Assembly: GCA_959347315.1 (NCBI GenBank)
Contig: OY365817.1
Location: 5,663,731-5,727,730 of the forward strand
Length of the DNA stretch: 64,000 bases
Direction of reading: 5' to 3'
DNA from: Bimastos eiseni
Lineage: Eukaryota > Annelida > Clitellata > Crassiclitellata > Lumbricidae
Both the position numbers and the translations under genes were made by a program. Shown one piece after another: positions 12,044 to 23,000 of the stretch (the first letter of the stretch is position 1; each line of letters begins with the position of its first letter). The notes under the pieces were generated by a model. It made no database searches and was not told the DNA's origin. It saw only the letters and a program-made list of their open reading frames with translations.

Positions 12044-12067
12044 TTCTTTTTTTACACTGTGATAAAC

Positions 12068-13265
12068 TAAAGGAGACAAAATGTCTTTTGAATAGTGATG
12101 AATGGAATTTAGCAATTCTTCAAATATCATCTAATCCATGAAGTTCAGCTACAAAGCGGTGCATTACATGAGACAGTGATAGGTCACTTTAATGGCCTAC
12201 AGCATCAATGTAATGTCATCGCAAAGCTTATTGTCACTTATTGCCATTGCTATTCTGTTTCTGTTTTGAAAAATTACACTGAGCTCAAAGGCGTTATATC
12301 CTATAAGTATACCCCATGCAATGCGGACACCAATGTTTTGCCTCTTGTATGACATGGGCTATGGTTCTATAGAATGAATGATCCACGTAATCTATATGAT
12401 GCGCCTAGTTTCATTGCAATCGTCTGACCCTCTGCCAGTCGATTTTTTTACTATGCGCCTGTGTATAAGCTGGTTCCCGCGACTTCAAGATATCCACTCA
12501 GAGGCACTCTCGGCGCTGGCCTATATGATGTGGATGCTGTATGAATTTATAGTTTAATAGGACGATTGCGATGATACGCGGATAAAATAAAACGACGCTG
12601 TCAAAGGAAAGAAACCTTACAGAGAAGCCACAGATTGTTCCTACTCTTATAAAAGGTCTCTTACCGTCGTTACGCTTTGGTTGCCTCTGTTTCCGTTTAG
12701 TCATCACCGAAGACAACCGAGCGAAAATTGTTGCTTACAACTGATGATGTATAGAAATCCACTCAGTTCGCCAACTAGCTTTCAAAGGTTGTCAGGTCTG
12801 CAGCTGATCGTGTGGCAGCCTCTACTGTCTTGATCTTACTCCTCGTCTTCACCACCGTGGCTTGTGTGTATACCTAATCACGACTGGCGTTCGTCGACTA
12901 CAATCATAGGATGACGACAGAGTGCGCCATTCGGTTTATGACTTCTCTGACGCGAAAATTATGTCAGGCAGAAAGTGGATGACGTGTCGCCTTTTATCGT
13001 AATCGTAGTGTCAACATTTCTACAGCGCCCACAAAAGCAAAATCGCGGGAACCAGTTTATTCACAGGCGCTTAATCAAAATAGAACCAATAGGCAGAGGG
13101 TTAAAACTCAGAGAGTCAGGCAGGCAGACAGATAGACGGCTAAAGTGGATGGTGTTTGGAGTTGAAACGGCGAGGGAGATAGGAGGAAGAGGAGGAATCA
13201 CAGTAGGATATGCGAAAGAGCAGTGTTTGGAGTAGTGGGTGAAAGACCTGCTGGAAGACAGCAAG
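12068..13265. other. Intergenic, no gene recognised
   Basis: Moderately GC-richer than the surroundings. A fragment near 12,490-12,540 ('ggcgctggcctatatgatg') recurs near 36,650-36,680 on the same strand and looks like a LINE tail. No conserved exon is seen. Confidence 0.45.
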
Positions 13266-13271
13266 AAGTGA

Positions 13272-14570
13272 TCAGAGGTGTTTTTGAGTTCGTAGGACGG
13301 ATTTTGTCTCTATACTGGAGAAAGTTTGTTCCAAAGAGTCGGGGCAGCAATTGATGGTTAGGCATATGGCGCGATTTGCAAATTTGAGTGATGAGGTGAC
13401 GGGAGGACGAAGTAGTGTGAGGGTGGAAGAGGAACGGGTTGAACGATGTGGTTGAATCGTGAACAACTGACGGAGATATGTGAGTTGTGAAGATTGCAGT
13501 GCATGTGTTGTAGGTGAGTGAAATGACCTTAATTTAGGCCTACATTCGATCCATTCAGGTATTTTGAGCCAGTGGAGTGATTTGAGGGCAGAAGGGATAT
13601 AGTGATGCTTTGGGGTTTTGGTTGCAGCACGGGCGAGAGCATTCTGAATGGCTTGGAGGGGGTTTATTTGGGTGGCGTCTATTTTGAGGAAAATGGAATT
13701 AGGCTTACAGTAATCCAATTTAGCATGAACTATTGATGTAGCAATTGTGGATGTAGTTTTGGAGTCAAGCATAGGGCAGATTCTACGAAGATCACGAATA
13801 TGCATGAAGCAAGAGCGAGAAAGATGAGTAACATGATCAGCGAAACTAAGGTTTTGGTCAAAGATTATGCCTATCGGTCACGGACAGGAGAATTTGAAGT
13901 GAATGTGTGGGTGGATGCAGAATCAGGGTTGAGGCAAATAGAGGGTTCAGGAATTTTATTCGGTTGCTCACGGAAGCCAATCAGAATGAATTCGGTTTTG
14001 TAGGGGTTCAGGAAGAGGAGATTTGAGGTCATCCAGGATGAAATTTGGGGATGACATGGAGAAGATGATCAATGAAGTTGGAGAAGCTGGCTGGCAAGAA
14101 AGAAATGAATAACTGGGGGTGTCGTCAGCGTATAGACGATGGCCAACTGAGTGAACTGAGGGGGTAGTATAAAGACATAGAGGATGAACAAAAGGGGCCC
14201 AAGAACAGAACCTTGAGGAACACCACAGGTGAGCGGACATGATTGAGATGAAGTGTCATTGCAAGGGTCTTTACTGAGAAAGAGCGGGAAGATATAATAA
14301 TGATGGAGCAAGAAGCATGATTCAAGACGGAGAGTCATGATTAGAGCAGGCTGAAGAGGGAACATTTGGAGGTGGATCGATTGTGGTTTTGGAAATGAGT
14401 GATTGAAGAGAGAGACGGAGTGTAGTAATTTTTCCAGAGAAGAAAGAACAGAATGATTCGATCAGCTATAGAGAAGATGGAAGTGAGTTTGGAAGTGGGC
14501 AAGATGAGTTCCGATGGAGTTGATTCATAGGTTTTCAGAGAAGGCGAGGATTAGGCCTATAGGATCGGAA
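13272..14570 (-). pseudogene. Degraded CR1/L2-like LINE reverse transcriptase
   Basis: Minus-strand frames, broken by frameshifts, carry reverse-transcriptase landmarks: TCGVPQGSVLGPLLFILYV near 14,180-14,240, a YADD catalytic box near 14,130, and the downstream CR1/L2-type connection and C-terminal region (SRLDYCN-like HAKLDYCKPN, ALKSLHWLKI, RSTRSSSTLTLLRPPVTSS) at 13,300-13,720. The order is as in a LINE ORF2, but no frame is intact. The 5' end is not resolved. Inactive copy. Confidence 0.8.
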
Positions 14571-15067
14571 TTGGACCAATTAACGCCTTAATGCCACAAT
14601 GCTGGTAAAATGCGAAATTAGTCGAGGCCACCAATGGAGTCACGTACGACGACTTCTGGGCAAAGACTGTAGCCTAACAGAGCCTATGGCTTTTGTGGGC
14701 GCTGAGAAATCTTAAAAAATTTATCTGGGCCCACATCAGGTACATGCATTACACAACCGATTCGAAACACGTATCGAACCTGATGCGGAAACAGCTTAAT
14801 CAATGATGGAACAAAGATTCGCATAACTCATATCAGGCAATTGAGAGGTTTTGGCGATTCATGCAACATCATGCAAAATCAAAGCGCTGTGAACGTTAAC
14901 ATGCCAACGAAACACATCTCGATTCGAATCGATTGTCCTCTCCCCTCCGATAACTTCGCTACGGTTGACCTCATTTAGTTAAAGACGGTTTGTTGGTCTG
15001 TGGTTGGAGGTGCCATTGCTATGAGACCAGTAGATTGATCAGCACAGCTGCACAGCTAGGTGATGCA

Positions 15068-15285
15068 AAGGTGCAAAAAACCAAGATTTTTAAAAATCAA
15101 AAAGTTGGTTTTTAGTTTTATTTGGTTTTTTGGTTTTTAGTTTTCCTTTGGATCTTGTCACAACAGTTCTGTTATATAAAGCATCAAACACAGCATGAAA
15201 TTTAAGGAACTCCAATTTGTTTATATAATTAATTTAGCTTGATTTCCGACTGAATAACACATAATTAGTAATATGAATAGTAGGG
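15068..15285 (-). mobile_element. hAT-like MITE family B, partial copy
   Basis: Matches, in opposite orientation, the complete copy at 17,123-17,480: shares 'caaaaaaccaagattttt', the poly-GGTTTTT stretch, and 'agcatcaaacacagcatgaaa'. The far end merges into the tandem array at 15.3 kb, so this copy looks truncated. Confidence 0.65.
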
Positions 15286-15328
15286 GAGAATGTCCTGCAT
15301 TGGTAAATTTTTACATTTTCAAGTACAG

Positions 15329-15960
15329 AATTGGTGTTGGTTGTAGCACTTGTATTTTGTTTTAATTATCAGAAACAGCAACGTTTTATGGGTCGAATAC
15401 GGTTAAACAACAATATTGTTCAAAGAGTGAACTCAAAAAATATTGGTGTTTTCCTTGCTGGCAAAAAAGTGTCCCAATGCAGACCACCATGGGAAGCATT
15501 GGGTCACTTTTAGATATTAATGCACCCGATTGTTGTTAGCTGTAGTACTTGCATTTTCTTTTAATTAATAGAAATAGTAACGTTTATGGATCGAATGTGG
15601 TTATACAACAACATTGTTCCAAGAGTAAACTCAAAAATATTAGTATTTTCAATTGGGCTACTGGTACAAACTGCCCAATGCACACCATCATGGGGAGCAT
15701 TGGGACAGAGCGTGGGTCAATTTTTACATTTTAATGCACACAATCGGTGGTATCTGCAGTATATGTGTTTTGTTTTAATTATCAGAAACAGCAATGTTTT
15801 ATGGATCGAATATGGTTATACAGCAAAATTGTTCCAAGTGTAAACTCCAAAAATTTAATATTTTCCTTAGGGGTGAAAATTGTCCCAATGCAGGCCATGA
15901 GTGTTGTCCCAATGCAGGCCATGAGTGTTGTCCCAATGCAGGCCATCAACGGTCAGTGAC
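15329..15960 (+). repeat. Diverged tandem triplication of a roughly 215-bp unit
   Basis: Three successive copies share, in order, a TTTTGTTTTAATTATCAGAAA-like stretch, a 'cgaatacggtta' stretch, 'aagagtgaactcaaaaa' and 'cccaatgcagacc'. The last copy ends in three 21-bp repeats of 'tgtcccaatgcaggccatgag' (about 15,890-15,950). No protein is recognised in the short open frames. Confidence 0.75.
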
Positions 15961-16437
15961 TAACGTTTTTGATAGTAGCGCAACTATGCTGTATACGACC
16001 TCCAAACTTTACCCCATGCTTCGCAATATACTGTCCTATTAAAAGTAGTTTACAGAAATTGTAGGCTAAATTAGCACAAAACGTCTTGTGCGTTGACTGA
16101 CATTAAACGATTACCTTAAAAATAGATTTGCCGTTTATCTGTTAGACGCTATGTTCTTGTCTGCCTAAGCGCAAGGAACCAGATGAAGTTACAACTAACG
16201 ATTTTACAAATAGTCAAAAGAGATATTCCGGGCGCTGCCTCGCTGGGCTTTGGAGACCAACAAGAGGAGTTGTAGTCAATGTAGTGGATATGCACAATGA
16301 TAGGAAGCCAGCGCAAGAGTTCAAGCGCAGGCCTATAAGTAGTGATATGCGCAAAACGAGGGAGTAGGGCTGTGAACCAAGCTGAAGCTTTTAAGACTGC
16401 TTGAAGGGAGGCTCATAATTATAAGTAGTGAGTTGCA

Positions 16438-17604
16438 AGAAGAGATGTGGTCTCGAGACCGCGGTCTTGGTCTCGAGACGGGAAAACTGCGGTCTTGGTC
16501 TCGAATGCACCGGTCTTGGTCTTGGACCATCGGTCTTGATCTCGAATGCGTCGGTCTTGGTCCTAGAAGAACGGTCTTGGTATTGGTTTCCGTCTTAAAT
16601 TAGCGTTGTTGATCATTTTCCGTATTAGAGCAATTTTTTCGATATTTGTCGGTTATTTTTCGATTATTGTAGAGACGGCGGATATTTAGGCTTTACGCGA
16701 TTGTTATCGATTTATCAGAGGGTCAGAGGATACGGCGTTGCTGACCAAACGAATAGATCTTTATATGCATGTTATTGTGGGCAGAAAAGTGTATTTGCAA
16801 CGGAGCCAGTCATTTCAAAATTTGCTTGGAACAATCTAATATTTTTGTTGTTGATCACGCGTAGACACTATAGTTGTTAACCTGCAATTCTGAGGTCCGT
16901 GGTACAAGTACACCCTTCAAATGGAACGTTAATCTACTTGGTCAGATGTCTTAAAATATTTACATATCGTATACTGTAAGTAATTTATAGTGTGATATTC
17001 TCAGATCAATGCCAAGGGTTGAACCCGAAAAAGTTCGGAATGGCCGGTAAAACTGTTTTTTGGACCATTATTAAGATTAGTATTCTTCAGCTATAAAATT
17101 AATGTTTTAAGCATGTTATTCCCAGGGCTGCAAGCATGTTGGTTTTTTGGGTATTTGGTTCTTTTTTATTTTTTTTACAAAAAACCAAAAGATACGAAAA
17201 CTGTCAATTTTAATTTTTTTGTTTTTTAATTTAAATATTTTTATTCAATTTACTAATATTACTATTATATTACTAATTGTTATTCAGTCCGAAACCAAGC
17301 TAAATTAATCATAAAAACGAGCTTTTTTCATGCTGTGTTTGATGCTTTTTATAACAAAACTGTAGTGACAAAATTTAAAGAAAAACTAAAAACCAAATGA
17401 AACCAAAAAACCCCCAAGAAAACAAAACCCAAATGAAACCAACATTTGATTTTAAAAATCTTGGTTTTTTGGCACCTATGGTTATTCCGTTTTAGCGTCT
17501 TAATAAATTGAATTGTTTATAAAAAATGAGTATCGGTCTTGGCCTCGGACCATCGGTCTTGGACCACTCGGTCTTGAGTGTTTGGTCTCGTGCACAACGC
17601 TGGC
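16438..17604. mobile_element. hAT-like element family C (GGTCTCGAGACC-rich)
   Basis: Flanked by an exact 8-bp direct repeat gagttgca (16,430-16,437 and 17,605-17,612). The ends AGAAGAGATGTGGTCTCGAG and (reverse complement) GCCAGCGTTGTGCACGAGAC are imperfect inverted repeats. Subterminal regions are packed with CGGTCTTGG words in the same orientation at both ends. A second element (17,123-17,480) is nested inside. No transposase is visible. Confidence 0.75.
17123..17480. mobile_element. hAT-like MITE family B, complete copy
   Basis: A 358-bp element between two exact copies of gttattcc (17,115-17,122 and 17,481-17,488). Starts CAGGGCTGCAAG and ends, reverse-complemented, CATAGGTGCC, with subterminal GGTTTTTTGG on both sides. 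The 8-bp duplication and CAGGG start fit hAT. It is inserted inside family C, so it is the younger insertion. Confidence 0.85.
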
Positions 17605-17939
17605 GAGTTGCAGTAGCCGCAGTTAATTCAGCTGCCGTGCGTGGGCTCTTACGCTGACACTGCCCGATACTAGACATAAGATGGCCTAAGGAAAGTTCTG
17701 GTCCTCTTATATGGATCAGAGTTGTTCTTGGGTCCAATTTTCATAACCCGACCCATCTAAAATGGACCGACCCATGAAGTACATGACCTGAACCAATCCA
17801 TCCTTAGTGCCTGTTTTGCTAATATTATGTATCATCAAATTCTAATGACATATAAACACAACACAGACAGGATAACAGTAACTGTATGCGAGGCGCCCTT
17901 GTAGCAGCATGGCAGCGTTACGGCACCATATAAATCGTA

Positions 17940-18660
17940 TTTATTATTATTATTATTAACCATTGGTGAATTCAAGGACCAGTGAAGAACAGAAAAAGGA
18001 ATTCAATTTCCTCATCCAAACAAGAAGCAGAAATTGCTGTACAAAGTTGGACCAGTCACATTTGCAGCCAATAATCCTTTAACATTGACTATGTTGAAAC
18101 AATCTCACACCAATGACAATTATTGTAATAGAAGGGGAGCCTCTGTATTAACGCTTTCGTTTTCCCACTGACACTTTACACAGCATCTCTGTATTAATGC
18201 ACATGAACTATCTGGCATACACTACAGTAAAGGGAGTTTTTTTATATCAATTCAAATTCAAATGGATGAAAAAACTGTTACAATTTTATGTTGGTTCTCT
18301 TCTCACTAAATTTAAACTCAAACTTATTTTAAGATTTCAAGATCAAATGTTTATTTCAGCCTTGAAAACAGGTAATTTTACATAAAATTTTCAAAACACG
18401 CAAACATCGTTAATTTTTTAAATTGTAACAATCAGACGAGAAACAAACTCCACACATTTAATGACATGGCACAGGATATCATCGCATCATCACATTTCCT
18501 ACTTTGAGTACTTCTACAACAGAAACACTGATGCAGCACAAGCACCAGCAGCAGTAGCTCTGGATTTCCAAGTCAAAACTCACCCAGAAGAGTAACCGAA
18601 CCAGAAACACCGCAACTGAACAAACGAATAAACTACCCAGACGACAACATCTTAAGATGA
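17940..18660. other. Intergenic, no gene recognised
   Basis: No conserved exon or element end. Short open frames carry no recognisable domain. Confidence 0.45.
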
Positions 18661-18661
18661 C

Positions 18662-19520
18662 TTGCTCTAATACCATTTTAAGATGGCTCTAATACACTAC
18701 CTGAAGATGGCTATAATACACTATCTTAAGATGGCTATAATACACCATCTGAAGATGGCTATAATACACCATCTGAAGATGACTATAATGCACCATCTTA
18801 AGATGGCTATAATACACCATCTGAAGATGACTATAATACACTATCTTAAGATGGCTATAATACACTATCTTAAGATGGCTATAAGATGGCTCTAGTACAC
18901 CATCTGAAGATGAGTATTTTATACCATCTGAAGATGACTATAATACACCATCTGAAGATGACTATTATACACCATCTGAAGATGACTATTATACACCATC
19001 TGAAGATGACTATAATAAACCATCTGAAGATGACTATTATACACTATCTTAAGATGGCTATAATACACTATCTTAAAATGGCTATAATACACTATCTTAA
19101 AATGGCTATAAGATGGCTATAATACACCATCTGAAGATAACTATAATACACCATCTTAAGATGGCTATAAGATGGCTATAATACACCATCTGAAGCTGAC
19201 TATTATACACCATCTGAAGATGGCTATAATACACCATCTGAAGATGACTATTATACACCATCTGAAGATGACTATAATAAACCATCTGAAGATGACTATA
19301 ATACACTATCTTAAAATGGCTATAATACACTATCTTAAAATGGCTATAAGATGGCTATAATACACCATCTGAAGATAACTATAATACACCATCTTAAGAT
19401 GGCTATAAGATGGCTACAATACACCATATGAAGATGACTATAATACGCCATCTGAAGATGGCTATAATACACTATCTTAAGATGGCTATAAGATGGCTAT
19501 AATACACCATCTGAAGATGG
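18662..19520 (+). repeat. 24-bp minisatellite
   Basis: About 35 imperfect units of AAGATGGCTATAATACACCATCTG with variants GACTATTATACA and TTAAGATGGC. It has higher-order structure: a block ending in the doubled 'ctataagatggct' recurs at about 18,860, 19,108, 19,340 and 19,480. The array keeps long frames open (Ile-Ile-His-His-Leu-Lys-Met) on both strands. It lies about 0.4 kb past the 3' end of the DnaJ-like gene. Confidence 0.9.
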
Positions 19521-19909
19521 CCCCAATGCAACTTAGTCCAAACCAAAAGCTCATGAAAACAGAGTGAAAAGCAAGAAATAACAGAACAGAACCAGATTAA
19601 GTTAATGGAATTTTTCAAAGACATTCAACTGCATCCATTTTATAGAGTGGAGTTGAGATCTTATACATGCATTGAATTGGACCAGACTACCCCCTTTAGT
19701 TTCCAGATAGTTACTGAACCATGAAATGCCTCCAAGTGCAGATAATAAACTCAATTGATGAGTAAAAGTGAAACAAGTGTTTAACAATTTTGAAAAGAGG
19801 ATGCAAGTGTTGTCTGGCATTGTTCCTAATCAACCTAATGTTGTTCAGAGGATTCCCACGAGTCTCTCTGTATGTCCCGCTTCCTATCTGTCTGTCCGTC
19901 TATTCAGAC

Positions 19910-20098
19910 TCACTGATGAGCACACTGGACACGACTGACGCCCGGCTGTTGGTCATCTTCGTCCTCGTCATACGCCTCACGTCGTCCGCTGTTCTGATCC
20001 ATATTTGGGTCAAAATCCATCAAGTTCACTTCTTCAACATGTTCCGTCAGAGGAGGAATCTCGGTCTTTGGCGCCGGCGGAAGCAGAGATTCCAGTTG
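19910..20098 (-). CDS. DNAJA2: DNAJA2-like exon 9 (terminal)
   Basis: Begins [17 protein letters not shown], continues through VNLMDFDP and the acidic YDEDEDDQQ stretch, and ends VQCAHQ-stop. The CAHQ tail is shared with vertebrate DNAJA2. Confidence 0.94.
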   Translation of the reverse strand, partial: QLESLLPPAPKTEIPPLTEHVEEVNLMDFDPNMDQNSGRREAYDEDEDDQQPGVSRVQCAHQ

Positions 20099-23000
20099 CT
20101 AAAATAAAATCACATAATAGAGTAAGGTGCCATTTTCTTGACAGCCAGCATGTTTTCGATGTTTAAGTTATCTTGAACTATATACACCAAAGTTTGGTTA
20201 GTAGTTGGCTTTTCAATAAAGGATATACTTACTTACTTGTCAGTCACAGGACAAATACATGGAAGACAAATGCTTTCTAATCAGCTGTAAAACTGCTAAC
20301 ACACTCACGAACAAGGAAGGTGAAAGACTTGTTAGCTCAATTCTGATTTTAATTGAATACAGGGTCAACAATGGCAAAACTACTGTAGTGTGGGGCACAT
20401 CTTATTTTAGGATATCCATCTTTGTGTAGTGCTACCTCAGGGCAAGTGTCTGCCTATTTGCAAGAGTTATGTTGCCCTAGCTCAGCCAGCAGTGGTCGAC
20501 GACCACTTCGCGCATTGAGGTTCATGGTGACCTGATTGTCCTTTTTGCACTCAATTCCATAATGCAACATTAGGCTTTCTCTGTCGTGGGACCTACCATC
20601 TGGAATGGGCTTCCCCTAGAGCTCCATCTCCTACCTAGGAACACCTCATCTGCATTTTACACCTTTCTGAAATCTGTCCTTCTCAGCCACAGTTGGGCTG
20701 GGAGTACTTTTGAGTAGATATCTTGAAGGGGTGCTGTATAAAGTCTTTTTTAATTGATGGATTGATTAGGGGTTGACTTTGGTGTGCATTGGTTGATGCC
20801 ATGTACACAAGACACTGGTGCTATAGAAGTTATCAAATAACAATAAAAATGTTGAAACTATTCGTATACAACACATTACTTAAATCAGAAGAGAAAGTAA
20901 GGATAATAGAGCTATATATACTGAACGTCATGGCAACTGACTGCATTCCTAGAGAAAAATTCCAAGTGACATTTAAAGAATTTTAATATAAAATTGATAT
21001 AAATTGTCTTAATCAATATGTACTGTTCATTGTTAAAGTCTATCAGTTGACAATTGCTTGCCTTAAGTTTGTCGGCTCCAATGAACTGATTTGGTGGGAA
21101 TGCAATTTCAAACTTGACATAGAGATTGCCTTTCTCAAACGGATTCCTGTGCCTTGGCATTCCTTCGCCAGTAACACAGCGAATCGAACCTAAGTGAAAC
21201 ACATCAAATAACAAACATTAACAGACACCATTCTCTGTTAGAAACACTGTAAACCTAGCATTTTTTCACTAAAACACAGAAGCATTCCAGGTCCATAAGA
21301 AATGTTGGCCAACTATTCTTGTGAAGTTCGTAAGGGTTACAACATCAGCAGCGATTGGAGCTTGGCACTGAGCAGATCACCGAGTGAATGCGATTATATA
21401 GACAACGCTCCTAAACTGTTTCCGCACAAAACACGGCCAGTGTGGAGCAGATCTCCTCAGATGGTCCCAGGCCACGTCAGCCTTTTGCGATGTTCCACAT
21501 AGTGAAGGACTGCGCAGATTTCCGAGCAGTCTCCAGGCCCTTCACAGTGTCGAGAAAGCTGGAAGGGTATGGCTCAGCAAGTAAAGCACTCGCAAATAAT
21601 AACAGATCACTCGATTCAAGACTTAATCTGAAGACGTCAACACAGTTCTATGAGCTGATCAGTTAAAAACTCTGAACATTTAAAAAATAACATCTTTTGG
21701 AATACGTTAAATTCTGATGATGTATCGCTGTAACTTATTCCTTGATTATCTGTTTCCTTATCATCTGCATATCTCTGCACATCTTCCACCACCCCCACCC
21801 TCCTCATGCTCACCGTACTCTCAATATACACCAGGGGCCATATGCATGGGCTTGGAATAGCGAGGGAGTAACGTTTACCTCTGACATAAAACTGGCCTCC
21901 GCTGGAGTAACGCGTAAAACTGCTATGCATGAGGCTGGAATTGTGCGTTACGCTGGACATAAATTTACTCCTGGCTGACCCTAAGAGTAAGTCCGCTATT
22001 CCCAAATAGGGCTCTAATAAAATGGCGACCATTGTTATGATTCGTCGCATTCGATGAAGTTTATGACGCTTTTAGATGATTCTAGATCGTCGCAATCCTC
22101 TATAGATCTACGTATAGATAATAAATTTTTTTATGCCTTCCATTTTCATCATAGCAAATTGCTATCACGCTTAATTCGGGACGAAGTTGCTGACGATGTG
22201 GCATGTGATTGCCGAGTACAGGTTCGTTGCCATTGGCCATGCAGTAATAATCAATTAAAATTTTTTTTTTAAATGTCGTCTTGTTTGCTCTAACATTAAG
22301 ATAATGAACTCTTTTTATTTTATCATGCAATTCGAATTAAGAGCTATAAATATCTTTGCGCATGCGTAAAGCCTAGTCTTGCGAAGTCTCACAGGTCTTA
22401 TGTCAGGTGCAACTATTCTGCGGTTTACTCCTCACTCATGCACGGCAGCGACAGCCACGGCCTATTCGAAGAATAGTTACTTCGGGTGTAAGCCTTATTC
22501 TGCGAATAGGCTATTCCAAGCCCATGCATATCGCCTCAGAAGCCTAATGAAACTCTAGTTTGCAGATATAGATCACATCAGTTTAACTACTACTACTGCC
22601 ACCTAGAGACTGCTGAATGAGAGATGAGAGAGGCTGTCACCTGGTTCGATGATGTTCCCTGGAGGATTTCGAACGATGAGATCCCTCTCATCAAGATGCT
22701 TCACAGCAAACTCACATCCACACAGAGCCTCCGTGATGCCCAGTCTGTGGGTCATGTAAAGGTCACTGTCTTTACGTGTGAATACCTCATGGTCCTTTTG
22801 TTGAAGCACAACGACAACGTCACCAGACTCAATGCCAGGCTACACAAACATACAATGTCATCAAAACGATAGAAATCATGCTTCCAGTTAAAATCGAGAC
22901 AAATCATAATCTTGATAGCACTATTTCAAAACATCCACCCACAGGCACTGCCAAACAAGCCTATGTGAAACAAAGTCACATAGTCATGATATCCTGAAAT

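Larger units (their letters stand above)
10956..12059 (+). mobile_element. Composite hAT-like element, copy 1
   Basis: Begins CAGGGCTTAAAGTGT and ends TTTACACTG. The adjacent octamers are tgagaaac (10,948-10,955) and tgataaac (12,060-12,067), 7 of 8 identical, as expected for an old hAT 8-bp target duplication. The subterminal region carries repeated GGACG/CGTCC words, including an inverted GCCTGGACG/CGTCCAGGC pair, the kind of arrangement hAT transposases bind. A SINE (about 11,420-11,530) and a Harbinger-like element (11,581-12,043) lie inside. No transposase is present. Confidence 0.75.

Noticed and set aside
18683..19360. Open frames repeating Ile-Ile-His-His-Leu-Lys-Met
   Set aside because: By-product of the 24-bp minisatellite, which is open in both directions.
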